Assembly (NCBI GenBank): GCA_963662175.1 | Contig: OY759216.1 | Span: 38,333,087 to 38,397,086, forward strand | Origin: Aradus depressus | Lineage: Eukaryota; Arthropoda; Insecta; Hemiptera; Aradidae | DNA length: 64,000 bases | Direction of reading: 5' to 3' | Part shown: positions 63,425 through 64,000 of the stretch, in pieces | Numbering within the stretch: position 1 is the stretch's first letter | How the letters are laid out: every line of letters begins with the position of its first letter | Notes under the pieces: generated by a model | What the model was told of the DNA's origin: nothing | The model's input: only the letters and a program-made list of their open reading frames with translations | Databases searched by the model: none | Position numbers and translations under genes: made by a program

Positions 63425-64000
63425 CTCTAACTACAAAGCAAATAAGGGCTCCTAAATCCTCATGATAAATTTTGAGTCAATCAATTCATTTCCACGGCAG
63501 TTATTAGGGTTTTGAATTGAGCCTCCTCCCTGGAACGCTCCATTTCCTTCTGCCGATATCGCTGAAATTTGACAGGTTATGTTTCACTGTTGGTTGTTTC
63601 CGGCATTTCTTCCAGAGGTGTCTTCTAATTTGTTGGACAATATTTCGGGACACTTCTGGGACACTGTGTTCGAAACACAGAGTTCTGATTTCAAATATGA
63701 AATGTTTTTGAGTTGAGCTTCTCCCCTTATAGCCTCCTCCCTTCCCTTTCCCCGATTTGACTGAAAATCAATAGGTGTTGTCCTTATGGGGTTCAGGTCA
63801 CACATATAAAAATTCATGCTGGTACATTTATTCTATCGGCAGTTCTTAGAGTTTTTGTGTTTTGTAATCTCCTCGTTCCCTTTGTTGTTAGCTGAAAAAT
63901 CAATATGTGTCGTCATTCTGTCGGTTCTGGATTCACATATAAAATTTCGTGCGATAAATCCGTTCTATCGGGAGCTATCGTGTTCACAGACATATCATTT
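63425..64000 (+). repeat. Family A dispersed repeat, running off the window
   Basis: AAGGGCTCCTAAATCCTCAT, CGGCAGTTATTAGGGTTTTG, GCCGATATCGCTGAAATTTG, TTATGGGGTTCAGGTCACAC, TTCTATCGGCAGTTCTTAG, ATCGGGAGCTATCGTG. The right end lies beyond 64000. 63584-63690 contains a non-family insertion of about 90 bases. Confidence 0.75.

Overview
This window looks like repeat-dense, AT-rich intergenic DNA from an animal nuclear genome, most likely an arthropod. Three things suggest an arthropod: tRNA-derived SINEs, some ending in (GGTTA)n; decayed non-LTR retrotransposon C-termini of the I, R1 and RTE-like kinds; and a dispersed repeat at 24.36-24.56 kb of a type I know from arthropod genomes. I found no intact protein-coding gene. 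The longest open frames (177, 166 and 165 codons) lie in a minisatellite or in T-rich low-complexity DNA. There is no rRNA, no true tRNA gene and no CRISPR array.

Layout. About twenty copies or fragments of one tRNA-headed SINE are scattered across the window on both strands; several have target-site duplications (TSDs). The commonest component is 'family A', a modular repeat of a few hundred bases running from a CTTCCCCAGCACG end to a GCTGGGGAAGT end. A second family, B, occurs about six times. Tandem arrays lie at 2.74-3.66 kb (59/94-bp alternating units), 18.10-18.54 kb (163 bp), 19.69-19.96 kb (16 bp), 28.56-29.66 kb (18/19 bp, GC-rich), 44.69-46.29 kb (73-bp monomers in a 218-bp higher-order unit) and 61.98-62.29 kb (18 bp). 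Decayed LINE coding pieces lie at 17.46, 24.77, 31.89, 33.14 and 54.33 kb. MITE-like elements lie at 12.95, 17.18 and 45.83 kb.

Most interesting content. Seven short elements (157-570 bp) at 6.44, 7.30, 19.52, 21.14, 38.70, 46.47 and 47.24 kb each contain one or two hammerhead-ribozyme-like motifs: a CTGANGA box, a stem-loop, a GAAA box, a loop-less self-complementary stem III, then A, C or T at the expected cleavage site. Most are flanked by 11-14 bp TSDs. They occur as simple monomers and as head-to-head or inverted forms, as expected for non-autonomous retroelements related to Penelope-like elements or retrozymes. At least three sequence families share this architecture, and four of them share a head motif (GATATTGTGGAA-like, then TAATAAA). 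A separate oddity at 21.90-22.25 kb is two adjacent long palindromes with unrelated arms but nearly identical 21-nt loops.

Nesting gives relative ages. Hammerhead elements sit inside family A (21.1 and 47.2 kb). SINEs sit inside a hammerhead element (6.7 kb) and inside family B (4.6 kb). A MITE sits inside the 73-bp satellite, with an exact 4-bp ATTT TSD. All repeat boundaries were read by eye and may be off by a few to tens of bases.
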